A DNA stretch of 64,000 nucleotides from Reticulitermes speratus (Eukaryota; Arthropoda; Insecta; Blattodea; Rhinotermitidae): contig JAJKFL010000002.1 in assembly GCA_021186555.1 (NCBI GenBank), positions 32,284,089 through 32,348,088 of the forward strand. The letters run 5' to 3'. The position numbers were made by a program, and so were the translations under genes. The first letter of the stretch is position 1. Each line of letters begins with the position of its first letter. Below the pieces are notes generated by a model, which saw only the letters and a list, made by a program, of their open reading frames with translations, ran no database searches and was not told where the DNA came from. Positions 22,282-36,894 of the stretch are shown one piece after another.

Positions 22282-24110
22282 ATTTTTACAATGTGGAGGA
22301 GACGGAGAGGAAATTGAAGGTGGACCTGGATTGCATATGGCATGTTACGGGGTACAGGGTTTAGATACACACTGACTTGCAGTTGTACAAAAATGAAAAA
22401 GTGATGAGGCTTTATGATGAAAACAAGAATTTTGGTTACATAGGACAGACTGGGTGCAGTAATTTAACATGAGCAATAAGAAATGTGCTGATGATAACTG
22501 TCATTGAAATATTTCAGTCATGACAAGGTCCCACCAATCTTGACAATGTCTTGAGAGTCTTTTCATATCATATATTTCTGTATATTTCTTTTGCGTGTTT
22601 TGTACATGTTAGTGCCGTATAATTACAATATCAGGTATGTATTTTTACTGAACATTGTAAGATGAAGCTGTTGTAACCTCCTCAATCACTGGATCCTTGC
22701 CCTCATATTCATTGGTTTGATTCCTCTCCATTTCCAAACTGAGAGAAACGTGTATATCAGTTGAAGTACTGTACAAAGATTGAAAGTTGTGTTTTTATCT
22801 TGTAACTGAATTTGGTCATATATTTTTAATTATTTGGTGGGGTGTTTGTAAGGTGGCAAGGAAGTTGCATGTGTTACAAAGTTACTGAACTGTTGTGAAC
22901 TTTGTTTTAGAACTAAGTATTCTTAAATAACACATTTTAATACAGCATTTTATGCTCTAGTATTATTTTAAATGATCTTGTTTCCTTACAAGTGGTTTTG
23001 ACAGACGGTTAAGGTCTATATACTGAAACCAAAGTGTTCAGGGAATTGGAAGTACAGCTTAGATATCAAGTAGTGATGGTAGGTTTCTGTTTCTTGCTGC
23101 ACAAGTACACAACCTCATTACAAGTTACTTGGTTTTCCTACTCATTTGGAAAAGTGTTAAAATTTATGTAAGAGTAAGATAATTAATAGCATGGATACAT
23201 GACATTGAAATAGTAAACTTACATTCAAAGACTGAGTAGTTTTTGTTATTTACAAGTATAGTAAGAGCTTTTATTCTCTGCATTTTTTGATAGATTTCAA
23301 GTAAAAAGCAACAAATTCCAACCAAATTATTTTAGTAGGATTTGATGTATCAGTGAGATCCAAACATCAGCACATCACACAAGAAGCTCAAAAAGTGATT
23401 GATACTTGTGTAAGGTTAAACTTTTGATTTATGGGTCTTATGATTTATGTGTGTTATTGTAAGTATAGATCCAAGTAGAGAAGCACCATGTCTCCCACAG
23501 GGCTGTTCAACCACAACTTTTTTAAAATATTCCCTGCCTTCAGTTTCATGTTAGTATATTCATTTGGAAGTTTGAATCTTTGCAGCCCTACATTAGTATA
23601 AAATTTAGATATACTACATATTTGTACTTCTAACTTTCTTTCAGTAGTAGGTAATTTTCTCTAACACTAGTGTTGAACTTGTCCTTCGTTGCTACAAAAC
23701 ATACAATTTTATACGAAGCTGGATTGTCCAAAAATGACATGAACCCTTTTGAGGCCAGATTAGTTTTACCCAGTATTGTTTCTGAATATTATGAAGCATA
23801 ATGGTTTTTATATATATATATATGCAAAAATCTTGTAGTAAATTTAAACATGGAAGTATTGTTCACATTACTAACAAAAGTATAGAGGTGTATAAAATAA
23901 TTGTCACTCCATATGGATTATATCTGGGGAAAATTAAAGAGGAAAGTAAATGACCCATTAGCCATGGGGATGCCAACTGTTTAGGTGCAACAAATCTGAG
24001 TCATGGGATTACATGTAACTTTTGTGGTAGTGATTAATATTGAAAGTGGTTCATACACAGTCTCATGACAGTGATGTTGGAAGTAAATATGATAATATTT
24101 ATTCTTACTA
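22282..24110 (+). other. Presumed 3' UTR of gene 1 and downstream sequence
   Basis: Sequence after the stop at 22279-22281. No AATAAA is evident before 24140 and the end of the transcript cannot be placed. Nothing else recognised apart from a short (TA)n at about 23811-23823. Confidence 0.3.
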
Positions 24111-24497
24111 CATAGGACATCCAGAAAGTAAAGATACAAAAGCAATAAAATTTTTTAAAAATATTTATTAACAAAATCGAGTGAAAAACTCTTTAACACA
24201 TACCTTTAGCTATTTTTCAACATAATCACCACCTTTGTCAAGGCATTTGTTTAGCCTGGGTACGAGTTTCTGTATTCCGATGTCATAGAACTCCGCCCCT
24301 GTGCACGCAACCACGTAGTGACTTCGTTTTTCACCTCTTCGTCTTCGTAAAACCTTCTGTCCAGCCAGATGTTTCTTTAAATGCAAAAACAAATGGAAAT
24401 CGCTGGGATCCAGGTCTGGGCTGTGAGCAGGATGGTCTGCGGTGATTTCCCTTCCCCTCCCACCCGTGTTGTATCTTTACTTTCTGGATAACCCTTG
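24111..24497 (-). mobile_element. Internally deleted mariner element
   Basis: Inverted ends share TCCAGAAAGTAAAGATACAA (24120-24139, and its complement at 24469-24488) and are flanked by TA. The minus-strand frame (24210-24392) encodes the last part of a mariner transposase, with the typical ending AEFYDIGIQKLVPR..KCLDKGGDYVEK before the stop; the preceding part is frameshifted. The DDD catalytic core and N-terminal DNA-binding part are deleted, so only 387 bp remain. Confidence 0.85.
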
Positions 24498-24686
24498 TAC
24501 TTTCAGTATCATATAAAATAAGCACTGTTTACTTTCCAGGAGTTTCTTCAGTGAAAATAGGAACAAGTAACTGCCAAATAATACAGACTTCTGCCAGAAA
24601 TCATTCATTACATTGTAATTTTCTCTTTGGGTCTCGGTCAAGTGTTGAGGTTTGCACAGCGTTGTAATTGAGGATTCTGTTCACTT

Positions 24687-24772
24687 GGGATGTGACGCTG
24701 CATTGTTGGGTGTACGCAGCATTTTGTAGGAACATCAGAAACCACTCACCCAACAATGCAGCATCACATCCT
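24687..24772. repeat. Short inverted repeat, ~25-bp arms
   Basis: GGATGTGACGCTGCATTGTT (from 24688) is repeated in inverse orientation at about 24747-24772 with one mismatch, around a ~34-base loop. It could be a palindromic transposon scrap or a hairpin transcript. No wider context explains it. Confidence 0.6.
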
Positions 24773-25112
24773 ATAAGACTGGAATTCTAAAGAGTCTTGG
24801 TCATTTGAGCTGCACAGACTTGAGATAAAACACATCTTCCAAACTGTAAAATTCTTACTGAATTACAAACCACCTTTAATACTAACACAGAACCAGTATG
24901 AAACAGTAATAGTATGTCCTTTAAAGAGATAAACTTTTAATGAAGTTTCTCCCTTTTCACCTATTTTACTCTGTTCCTTCATATCTTATGTACCGAAAAG
25001 TCACTTAATACAGAGGACAAGGTGGCACTGGGACAGAATTTTCTGCAAGTACGCTGGTTTCTCCTTGTAAGTCATCATTCCACCAATTTTCTGTATTCAT
25101 AAAGCTATCCCA

Positions 25113-25240
25113 CTACAGGCCTGGATGGGCCCTTAGGGCTCCAGGAGCTTGAGGCTCAGAGAATTTCTAGACAGCACATGAAGGCGGTAAGGTTGTCAGC
25201 CCTACACACTGGCCGCCTTTACCCCCCCAGGAGATGTCCT
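25113..25240 (-). mobile_element. SINE family 3, 3'-part only
   Basis: Shares CAGGCCTGGA, GGGCTCCAGGAG, AAGGTTGTCAGCCCTAC and GGCCGCCTTTACCCCCC with the full copy at 43578-43885. The tRNA-like head is missing. Confidence 0.75.
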
Positions 25241-25752
25241 GTATTCATATACATTTATTTTCCATCAACACCATATAATCTAGTTATGGAGAGTGTCATT
25301 AAGTAAACTACAGAAATATGTTAGAGGCATTACAGTTTTATGTCACCTTCATGCAGACCCAGTCTTGGCTGGTAAAGGTCATTATTATTATTAATCTTAC
25401 ATCATTTCTTTTGAAGATATGAGTACACATCAAATACTTCTCCGCACCAAAATTATGTTTATATCCACAGGCCCGTGATCCTCCTGACGTAGTATATTAG
25501 TGACGTATATTAGTAACATTCGTAAAAACATATAAAAGCTAATAGATGGCTGTGTGTTCACTCTCATAGGGCCCATGTTTGCCATGTTTTTCTTTCTGAA
25601 TGGTACCCCAGTTTATTGCCAAGTACAATGCATTTTGTAAAAAGTTGTTTGTGAACTTTTTGTTAGTCTGTGCAAAATGTTTTTTCCTTTTTTATATATA
25701 TGCACACATTCCAACCAGAATGTAAAATTTTAAGATATAACATATTTGTATA

Positions 25753-25927
25753 TAGTAGAACCCTGTCAAGAAGTCTTTCAAGGGACCAGAGGATTAGGGA
25801 CTTCTTAAGCGGGAAGACTTATTAAGAGGGAAGCTTATTAAAAGCAATAGGATTTCGGGACTTTAAAAATCAGACTTCTTACAGGGGAAAACTTCTTATG
25901 CAGGGACTTCTTATCCAGGTTCTACTG
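25753..25927. mobile_element. Short TA-flanked MITE (pogo/Tigger-like ends)
   Basis: Ends TAGTAGAACCC and GGTTCTACTG are inverted, with TA on both outer sides. The 175-bp interior consists of repeated blocks of the type GACTTCTTA. TA duplication and a CAGTAGAACC-like terminus suggest a Tc1/mariner superfamily (pogo/Tigger) MITE. Confidence 0.65.
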
Positions 25928-27851
25928 TATTTCATAATGAGGCTGTGAAACATAAGTTGCATTTACTTTGGGGGAAGTATTCAAATAGCTTGTTAAATGA
26001 TGATGAAATTATTTGGAGTAATAGATAGTACTCATCATTGATGTTTGCAGCATTAGGTGCAGTATTACATCATCTTTGTTGGGTCACACAGTAGATGACA
26101 TTATGGCATTCTGTACATCACACTGTATGTTCACAGTATACTTTTGTGGTAATCTCAACATATTCATTGCTTACCCTTGCATTTTTAACCAGTTTTTGTC
26201 CTGCAGGTGCCTATTCATCATACTTGAAACCAACTGCATCTTTCTACACACACAAGGATGTCAGTACTTTTCTTTCAGTGTCAGTAAACTATGTTCAATA
26301 GTTTTCCTATCCATGCAGATTTTACAGGTGTGTGACATAACCATAAATAATACTTTTGTTAGGTGTATCTAAATGTGTTTTGCCTGGCGATCTGACAGTT
26401 GATATGTCTCGTGGTCCAACAGTCTCCGTTTTAAGTTTTAAGCAAGTCATTTTTGGCTGGGTGAATTTGATTTTGGACAATCTGACTTGGTATAATCAGT
26501 GTAAAAGACAAATATATAAAAGAAGTATTTAAAACAATGCTTTCTTTCTTATGACAGCTTCAGGTAATTGTAAATTTTGAGATAATTTCAAAAGTATGTA
26601 TTACATCTGCCATTGAATTGAAATATTTGTTGTAGGTTTGAGGTGCTGTCCTTACAGATACACTGAGTCATCACAGTATATTTTGCAGTGTTTGAGTAAA
26701 GGGATCTGCATATTGTTAACTGGAGCACTGCATCATGATGTGTAATTCTACGTAAATGCAATTTGTTTGCCACCTGCCTCTTCGTACTGAAATTATGTTC
26801 TACATTTCCACTTAATTGCTGACTTATTAGTACTACCAGGCAAGATGTTTTAAGGTGGTTGGGCCCTGTGATAGTCAGCTGTGTTATTGGCATAAATGTG
26901 ACATTGGTACAGGTCCTTGAGTTATGTAGTGTGTTATATAATTGGATGTTGGTTTTCTTTTTATCTGTAGAAACAATTGTTTAGTAATCTATAGTTTATT
27001 TTAGTATGTGATGCTACATGTTGGTAGAGTGTTTACATATGATAAGTTTAAAATTTCATCATTATATTCATAATTATTGTTTCCTCACATTCACACACTT
27101 AAGTTATTATGGTCTATTACTGTAGAATGCAGTGGGATCTCTTTAGTACATTCCTTGTGGAGAATAATTATTTGAATTATATTTCAACAAAACAATTTCT
27201 TAGGTAATTTTTTTCCATCGGCTGAATTCTTATTGGCTGCCATGTGGAAGTTCTACAAAGAAGTTACACTGTAGTACTCATGTGTTTAACTGTGGCGTAG
27301 AAAGTTATATTTGATTTTATATTGTGATCAGAATTTTATATTATAGAAGTAAAACATGGAAACATTAAGTCATTTGTTTAAAGTGTGTAGGCCCCATACA
27401 TAAAATGTATTACAGTGCAGTCTCACATTACTAATTACCTTTTTCATCTGCTGATAATCCATACAGGATGGTCCTTTGTTTGAATTTTTTTTACCAAACT
27501 GAAAGTTGCTGCTGCTTCCAGAACTATGCCACTGATGGAAAGCATGGTATAAGTGCGGTATAAATGTAACATGCTGCCACTGGAATATTTTTCTTTACCA
27601 TCTTCGGATTGTTGTGTCATCAGTGGCAAGGCTTTAAATGTTTTAAATTATAAATAAGAAAAATATCTGAATTTGTAATTTGTTTAGTGAATCTATTAAT
27701 TGAAATCCTGAAAGTGACCCTGGAGGGAGAAAGGGAAGTATTTTATTTAACAGTGATGTCATTTGCTAGATTATATAGTGTTGATGGTGGAGGAATAAGA
27801 TACAGATATGGAGCATTGGTAGAATGATAATGACAGGTGTATACTGAAATA
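25928..27851. other. Intergenic sequence without recognised genes
   Basis: Several short open frames, none with a recognisable domain, splice context or repeat identity. Confidence 0.45.
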
Positions 27852-30035
<2,184 letters not shown>

Positions 30036-33000
30036 TTCTAAGAGAAAAACCTGTCTCAATGCCACTTTATCCACCACATATCACACGTGGGCTGGTCTGG
30101 CATTGAACCTGGGTTTGTGTGGTAAGAGGCCAGCAACTAAGTGTCTGAGCCATAGTATGACACCTTGGACATTTGCTAGGGTAACCAAGCTGAAGTGCCT
30201 AAAATGTAAGACTGGAGCAGTTGTCATGTTGAACAAACCACAAAATTTCCCCCACCCCCAAATGTGACAGTTTTGGCATGTATTGTGTGATGATGTGGTA
30301 AGACTTGCAGTAAGTAAGATACTACTGTGAAAGGATTGTGCAGTAATGTCCCTGATAGAAGGATACGCTTTATAACCGGAAGGGTAGTCCCCCCCCCCAA
30401 TGCACTGTGGGATACATTTTGGGCATATAAATTTAAAAGTGATTAATTAATGTGACTTGCAAGGAAATATTTGTCTCAAAATACACACTGATATGGAAGA
30501 ACCTACAAAAGTTTAAAAATAACACTGTTATGTGGCAATTCTTATGCATGGTATAGCATTTAAAAAGTATTTGAGAGTTAAAGGAAATTGGAAATGTCCA
30601 TATTTGTAACAGCACATCTTTTTCCATCTGGTAACAGCATCAAAGAAATGGAAATTAATAAAACTTTAACATTTTGAAACTGTTGGCCATACTTGATTTT
30701 GAGTTTTGGATGGCGTACATAATATTTGGGATGACTCTGAGAAACGTTTTGTGATTGGCCAGTCTAATATTTGCGTATGGAACTGTACAGTTGATTTTCA
30801 AAGAATTTGTTTCTTGTATGTAACTGTTCACATCTCTGGTACAACTTCACAGTTTGTCATGGTAAAATGACTAAAAATCAAGAAGTAGTCCCTTATATCT
30901 ATTACAGGGGGACAAGTTTTGTGGCTCTGTACATTCTGAAAATGGTTTTCAGTCATTATTTATTGTAAGAAAATAATATATATATATGCTGGCAGTTTCA
31001 TTTGTAACAAAACATTTGCTTTAATACTGTATTATTATTATATATTATTATTATTATTATTATTATGGTGTTCTGAAATGCCTGTAACTGCACTTATATT
31101 TGACTCCTTTTTGAGGTCTGTGGGATGAATTTAGTTTTTTCATGTCAGAGAAGGCAGAGTAATTTCATCCACCACAGTTGATCATTGCTGTCATACTCCT
31201 TAATTTTCTCTAGTTTTCACACATGCTACGTTACTGTTGGACGTCATTTTTGTATACATCTTGGAACCTTCACTGCAGTGCACCCTTGACAGTTGCAACA
31301 TTAAGATCCTCCAGAACTTGCAAGACTGTGATTTCAGTGCAGCTTCTTTGCGTAAGAATTTTAGTGTTATTTTTATGTTTCAAATTATGGATAAACCAAA
31401 ATTCTGACATTACTATTATGTTTTTTTTTTTTTTTAGTGGTTACAAATTGCACCGTACAATTACTGAAAGACTGCAGGAAGTATTAGAAAATTCTACATA
31501 TACCCACAGTCCAGAGCCTACATGACTTCAGTGAAACTGCATGTCATTAGTAAATTATCTATATGTGACAGTTAACAATTGAATTAATGTAGAAAGGCAG
31601 TTAATAGAATTGATGGGTGCAATGTGACAAGTGTTCACAAAATCACATATTCCACCACATTTCATTTGCACTGGATTGTAATTGTGAGTTTAATTTTTTA
31701 TGTTGGTGTAGTATTTTAACAGTAACAACATTCCATGCATTACTGTTTCCTTTGATAAAGTATTTCCTTGTATTTATTATTTTGTTACAGTAAATGTTAC
31801 ATTTTTCACATTGGGAAATTGCAAAGCAGAATGCATTGTGGTTCAATCATATGTATGACAGTTTATAAAAAGAACAAGGAATGCATGTGTTGTTAAAATA
31901 CCTCTTATTCATTGTACTATGTGATTTTTACTGTCATGCAGTGATTACCTTTTACAAGTGGTAATTAAATGAAAATGGTAGGTTATGAATCCATGTGTTA
32001 TGTGCGCAAATATTTGTTGATGTTCTTAATAAAAATGATAGCTCATGAACCCATGAGTCATGTACACCAATACTTGTTGATGTTCTTAAGCTGATCTGTC
32101 ACAGTTTCTTATCCAAATAAATAGATTGTGTAATGAAATGTTGTTCTTGAAAATTCAACAATTTCCGAGTAGTTCTGTCTATAGTAAACATATTACAGCG
32201 GACTTAAAATCATAGTGAATATGTAGATGCAGACATTTTCAGTATTTTTCATATCAGAATGTTGAAACTTCATCTTCAAGTAATTTTGAGTCCCAAAGTA
32301 CCTGAATATCGATTTCATGCAGCTTTTTTGCCCAACACGTGTACTTGTCTATAAAGAATAAGGCTTAGTACATACCTGTCATATTTATGAAGAAGTTATG
32401 AACCCATGCCACGCTGTTAGTTGATGACATATCTTTAGTCTTTTGCTTTGCTTTGCACTGCTCTAAGTATAAAACTTAAAACATTCCATTTAAGCCATTT
32501 CATAGAGGTGAGTATATACACCATTAACTGAAAACCAGTTAGTAGATAGCCATAAATTTTGTTACAAATTTGGAGTGTTTTTTTCTATGCTTATAAAAGA
32601 CAGTGTGTGTGTGTGTGTGTATTTGCCCAGGAGGTTGACTTGTGCAGTGTACTAACTCTCATGCTGGTTAAGAAGCTGAAGTGTAAAGGAGTCCAAATTA
32701 TTGTGAATTCCAACAGTCTGGCCAAAATTAATTTTCTAGGAAATCTCTGATCTTCAAAGTTCAAAGGCAGCCACTAGATAACAGAAGCTTAAGGAAAACC
32801 ATTATAAAACACGGTAAAATAGTGTCCATTTGAATTCAACGTTGGGCCTGATACAGCAGAAATTGCTGTCGAATTTAACTTGACATTGGACCGATGAGGG
32901 TTAAAGAAGACTGACCTTTGGAGACGCTAAAAGAGATGCTGCCTGTGTTTTCCCACAAGGCTAAAACCTGTGTTAAAGCTAAGAAGTTAGGAAATGTACA

Positions 33001-33489
33001 CATAGTATATCCATTCTAGCATGTTTGCTGTGTCATAAAGTAACATAAACAGGTAGGGTAGGGGGTCAGGTATCTCCAGTGTGAAATTTGATCAAAATCA
33101 GTCCGTAGTTATTGACTTGGATAACACAGCATACAAATTATTTTGTCTTCATTATCTCAAAAACCACAAGATTCGTGGAAAAAGTGTATTGGGCATAAAG
33201 TGTGTATTTTTTTTTAATATTGTTGGGGTTACTTTTCACTACATTTGGTGAGTTTTACTTGAGATGGCTGTGGAAATGCCTGTAGGTCTTAACATGAAGT
33301 GTCTGTTGTTGTCAGATTTTAACAGAAGTAGGAATGCGTCAATAAATTTTAGTAAAACACTTCAAAATGAAATATAAAATTCTATTAACTTCTCAGGGGG
33401 CAGATTGATAGACTGGGTGAAGCCAATGTCTCACTTTTTATTTCTCTGATTCAGTTTAGTGAGTTTTTCAGCCATAACCCTCTGTTTCT
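30036..33489. other. Intergenic sequence; 60-bp tandem duplication and simple repeats
   Basis: Two adjacent 60-bp copies lie at 31971-32030 and 32031-32090, both ending TTGTTGATGTTCTTAA. Also present: an (ATT)n run at about 31027-31066, a (TG)n run at 32606-32623, a C10 run near 30391-30400 and a T15 run near 31421-31436. No gene recognised. Confidence 0.5.
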
Positions 33490-34215
33490 TGTCAGCAGGG
33501 GTTTATTGTTTTGCATGTTAAGTGTGATCCACCATTGTTTTTAATGGCTGATTTGAAGAAACAACACATTTGCATTAAGTTTTGCTTCAAACTCGGGAAA
33601 ACTGCATCAAGAGCACAGGAGACAAAATCTGGGTTTACTGTTATGACCCAGAAACAAAACAGCAGTCCTGTTAGAGGAAAAGCCTTCCCCTCCACGTCTG
33701 AAGAAAGCGAGACAATTCAGGTCAGACATCTACATGTTCATGATATTGACATTTAAGGCATTGTTCGTGAGGAATTTATTCCTGCAGTCCAAATGGTGAA
33801 CCAGCATTACAGCCAGTAGGGTTTGCAACATCTGAGGGTGCAAATGAGCCAAAACCATACAGAATAGTGGCAGAACCAAGACTGGTTGATTCACCAGGAC
33901 AATGTGCTGGTGCACACTGCTTTGTCATTGCAGCAGTTTTTGACCACAAAAAACATGGCCGTGGCAATGTCCCCCATTCTTCCTTATTTACTAGATTTGG
34001 CCTGTCTTGAATTTTTCTTGTTTTTAAAAATGAAATTGCAGCCTCAGCGGTGTCGCTTCCAGGATGTCCCTGAAATTCAGAAACAGTTGCTGTCTGTCCC
34101 ACACATGATTCTAAAAAGTCAGTTCCAGCAGTGACAAATGCAGGACCCACTGCATAAACTCAGAATGGGACTATAATGAAAGGAACAACAACAGCAAGTA
34201 ACAAAGGTAAGCGTA
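33490..34215 (+). pseudogene. mariner transposase remnant with internal deletion
   Basis: A plus-strand start MADLKKQHICIKFCFKLGKT matches the N-terminal helix-turn-helix of mariner transposases of the SETMAR-related kind. It jumps within a few residues to a segment from the middle (in another frame, WVYCYDPETKQQSCQW). At 33886-34134 the C-terminal third follows: IHQDNVLVHTALSLQQFL (second catalytic Asp region), a diverged form of the PYSPDLAP..F.LFPKMK block, and RFQDVPEIQKQL. Frameshifts separate the parts, so it is non-functional. Confidence 0.75.
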
Positions 34216-34499
34216 TGTTTCTTTATCGACTCGGTCCCAGAACCTTTGGGCACACCCCCGTATTCTTGTGTTTTGTAGAGTTTTGCAATCAATGCTGATT
34301 ATTTCTCAAAAAAACACAACTATGTATCTGTCTATAGCAGTTTTCCAGTGTTACATCGGTTACTGGTTTTCAGTTGCATTTCAACATATTTGCCGGTTTA
34401 CTGCGCCTTCAGGTTTTAGATTCATCTGCTTCATCACTCTTTCTGCTTCCCTTCCCCACTTTATTTCGGGTCTTCCTCTTCTTTTCCTTTTGGCAACCA

Positions 34500-35120
34500 G
34501 GTCAATATTTGCTTATGCCATCTGTTATCTCACATGTGTAATACATGACTTACAAGTTAATACAATTGACATTTCTCAGTTTTGTATTGAGAAAATTTTT
34601 TGAGGCCTGTGCAGTTCAAATTTCTACTAGTATTTACTCTATTATAGTAATATGTATTTACAGACCTCCATCCGGACACCTCTATAAATTCTGTAGTCAA
34701 TTAGATCTAACATTAGCTTATTTACATAAATCAATGATTGAATTTGTAATTTGTGGGGACTTTAATGTAAATTTTTTAAATGACTAGCTTAAAGCTTCAA
34801 CTATCCTTTCTTTTTCATTCTTATAATATGTATTCTATAATTGACTTTCCCACTAGAACCACTAATTGCTCCAGTGCAGCAATTGATAATATTTTGATAG
34901 ATTACCACAGAATTAATGCTTTTGATGTAATACCAGTCTGTAATGGCCTCTCTGATCATGATGCGCAGTGTTTAAATTTAAATCATTTTTTCTGTGCTTC
35001 TCTTATGGGTAGTAAACCATTAATCAGGAAAAGAATAATTACTAATCAGGCAATGGCTAACTTTATAATCATGCTAAAAAACGAATTGCCCATCAAAGGA
35101 ATGAAGAAAATGGAGAGTAT
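34500..35120 (+). pseudogene. Jockey-like LINE endonuclease fragment
   Basis: Two frames (34545-34787 and 34780-35130) overlap at a frameshift. The first holds IIVICIYRPPSGHLYKFCSQ and FVICGDFNVNFLND, the second NMYSIIDFPTRTT, SSAAIDNILID and GLSDHDAQCLNLN. These are the YRPP, GDFN and SDH motifs of the apurinic-type endonuclease of Jockey/CR1 elements, in the right order. The reverse transcriptase is missing, so this copy is internally or 3' truncated. Confidence 0.8.
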
Positions 35121-36102
35121 TGATTACTGACACTTACAGTAGAGACAAAGACTAGGAAGTGTTTTTCAAATGCTCCACTCCACTAAGACCAACCTGACTT
35201 CACTGTGATGACTGAATCGTAATTGTACTACCTTTACTTTTGTAGTGGAGAAAGTGACATCTTCTGTCTCCAGAAAAATGATTGAAGGTGTTGTATTCAT
35301 AATGTCTTGTTCGGGGAATACCAGTACCAGGAAGTAGTCTGAGTTGGTAGTCAGAAGTTTTGATTCTCTGTGTCAGCACTTATGAATGAACACAGTAGGT
35401 GAAGCAGTTTTAAATTAAGCAGTATTTTATAAACACAGTGACTCCTTGAGATGCTGATCATGTCATTACAAAACTGTGACAAATACTGCAGTATGTTATG
35501 CTGATATGGACAGTTTACATGGTAAACATGGTAAGTGATTGTGTATTCCAGTAATGGACTCCACGAAACTCTTACACCCATAGTTGCAAGTAGTACTAGT
35601 AGTAGTAGTAGTACATTACTTTTACACAAGGTATTTGTACCACACATTTAGGAAATACCCATCAATGTTTATGTGGTATTCAGATAAATACTGTTGAAAA
35701 CACTTCATGATGCTGACAGTACCTGCTGCAATAAAGTTTTTTTTTTATAAATGCCATTATGAGAACAGCCATTGTTTGCATATCCATAATGATGAGATTT
35801 GTGTTTTTATGATTGTGGTGATTATTATGTGCTTCTCTTTCCCTCTTTATTAGTAATATAGGTTTTGCCTTCACATTCCATATCTGCCATACTTTAGCCA
35901 CTGGATGTTGTAATTTAGAAATTTGGCTTCTTTTTGTGATTACATTTCTGTCATAATATATTACACACTACCCCATCCTGAGACAGTGGTCTGCCCTGAC
36001 CCTGGCCCTCACTGCTCTGTATCATGTTCCAATTTAGGCACATTTGCATAGTCACAAAAAGCGCCTATTACCTTCATGTCTGTCTGCCAACCGGCTCACA
36101 TA
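35121..36102. other. Intergenic sequence without recognised genes
   Basis: A (TAG)n run at about 35594-35614. No coding fragment or other named repeat was recognised. Confidence 0.45.
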
Positions 36103-36894
36103 CAGTATATTCTCGAATCTAATCCGCACCTTTTTTACAGTTTTAGAGGGCTAAAAATCAGGTGCGGATTAGATTCGCGTGCGGATTAGATTCGCGGTCT
36201 AGAGCTGGATTTTGGAAAAATTATTGAGCTGCTGTACAATATAACAATAACGTAATTAACGTAATTAATAAACAACGTAAGAACAATACAATAATCTATT
36301 ATTTTATTATTTATTTATTATAATTTATTATTCATCAGACTCGCCGTCATCACTCATAACTGAATCGTTATCCGTGCTCTCCACCCAGTCACTATCATCT
36401 TTATCTTCAACATCGTCCTCCCATACAATGTCATCGCTGCACTGTGTATCCGCCATAGTCGAACGTTGCTTTCATCAACTCAAAAAATTGCAGCGGCTTT
36501 GCGGTTTCCATTCTCCTCTGCGCACCGAATAACTTCACGTTTGAACTTTGCCGTATATGAGAGTCGTTTAGATTTCAGGCGTCCCTCTTCCATAACTACG
36601 GTACACAACAAATTGGAACAAGCACCTCCCACGTTTCAACAACTAAGGCTCAGCTGACTTCAGACGAGATTGCGCACGTCTGTTGAGAAAGGCCCCGCCT
36701 CTATCGGTATGACTCATCGGCCACAGGCGTAGCGTCGGATTTTAACGCATTGGTAACATCCAATATTATTCAATCAGTCGCCCCGTGGGCAAGGGGTGGT
36801 TGAAGGAAAGGTGCGGATTAGAATCGCGAACTAACTTTTTTTCGTTTAAGAAGTCGCCAAAAACTGGGTGCGGATTAGATTCGAGAATATACGG
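36103..36894 (-). mobile_element. pogo-like transposon, internally deleted, 792 bp
   Basis: Inverted ends share GTATATTCTCGAATCTAATC and continue CGCACC (left from 36105, right to 36893), with TA on both sides (36101-36102 and 36895-36896). On the minus strand a start codon at 36593 opens a frame whose first ~37 residues match the pogo/CENP-B helix-turn-helix (SYTAKFKREVIRCAEENGN). A stop and shift follow, and the sequence then passes directly to an acidic C-terminal end (EDKDDSDWVESTDNDS..) with its stop at 36328. The whole DDE core is missing. The element keeps both termini and both protein ends, a typical deletion derivative. Confidence 0.8.
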
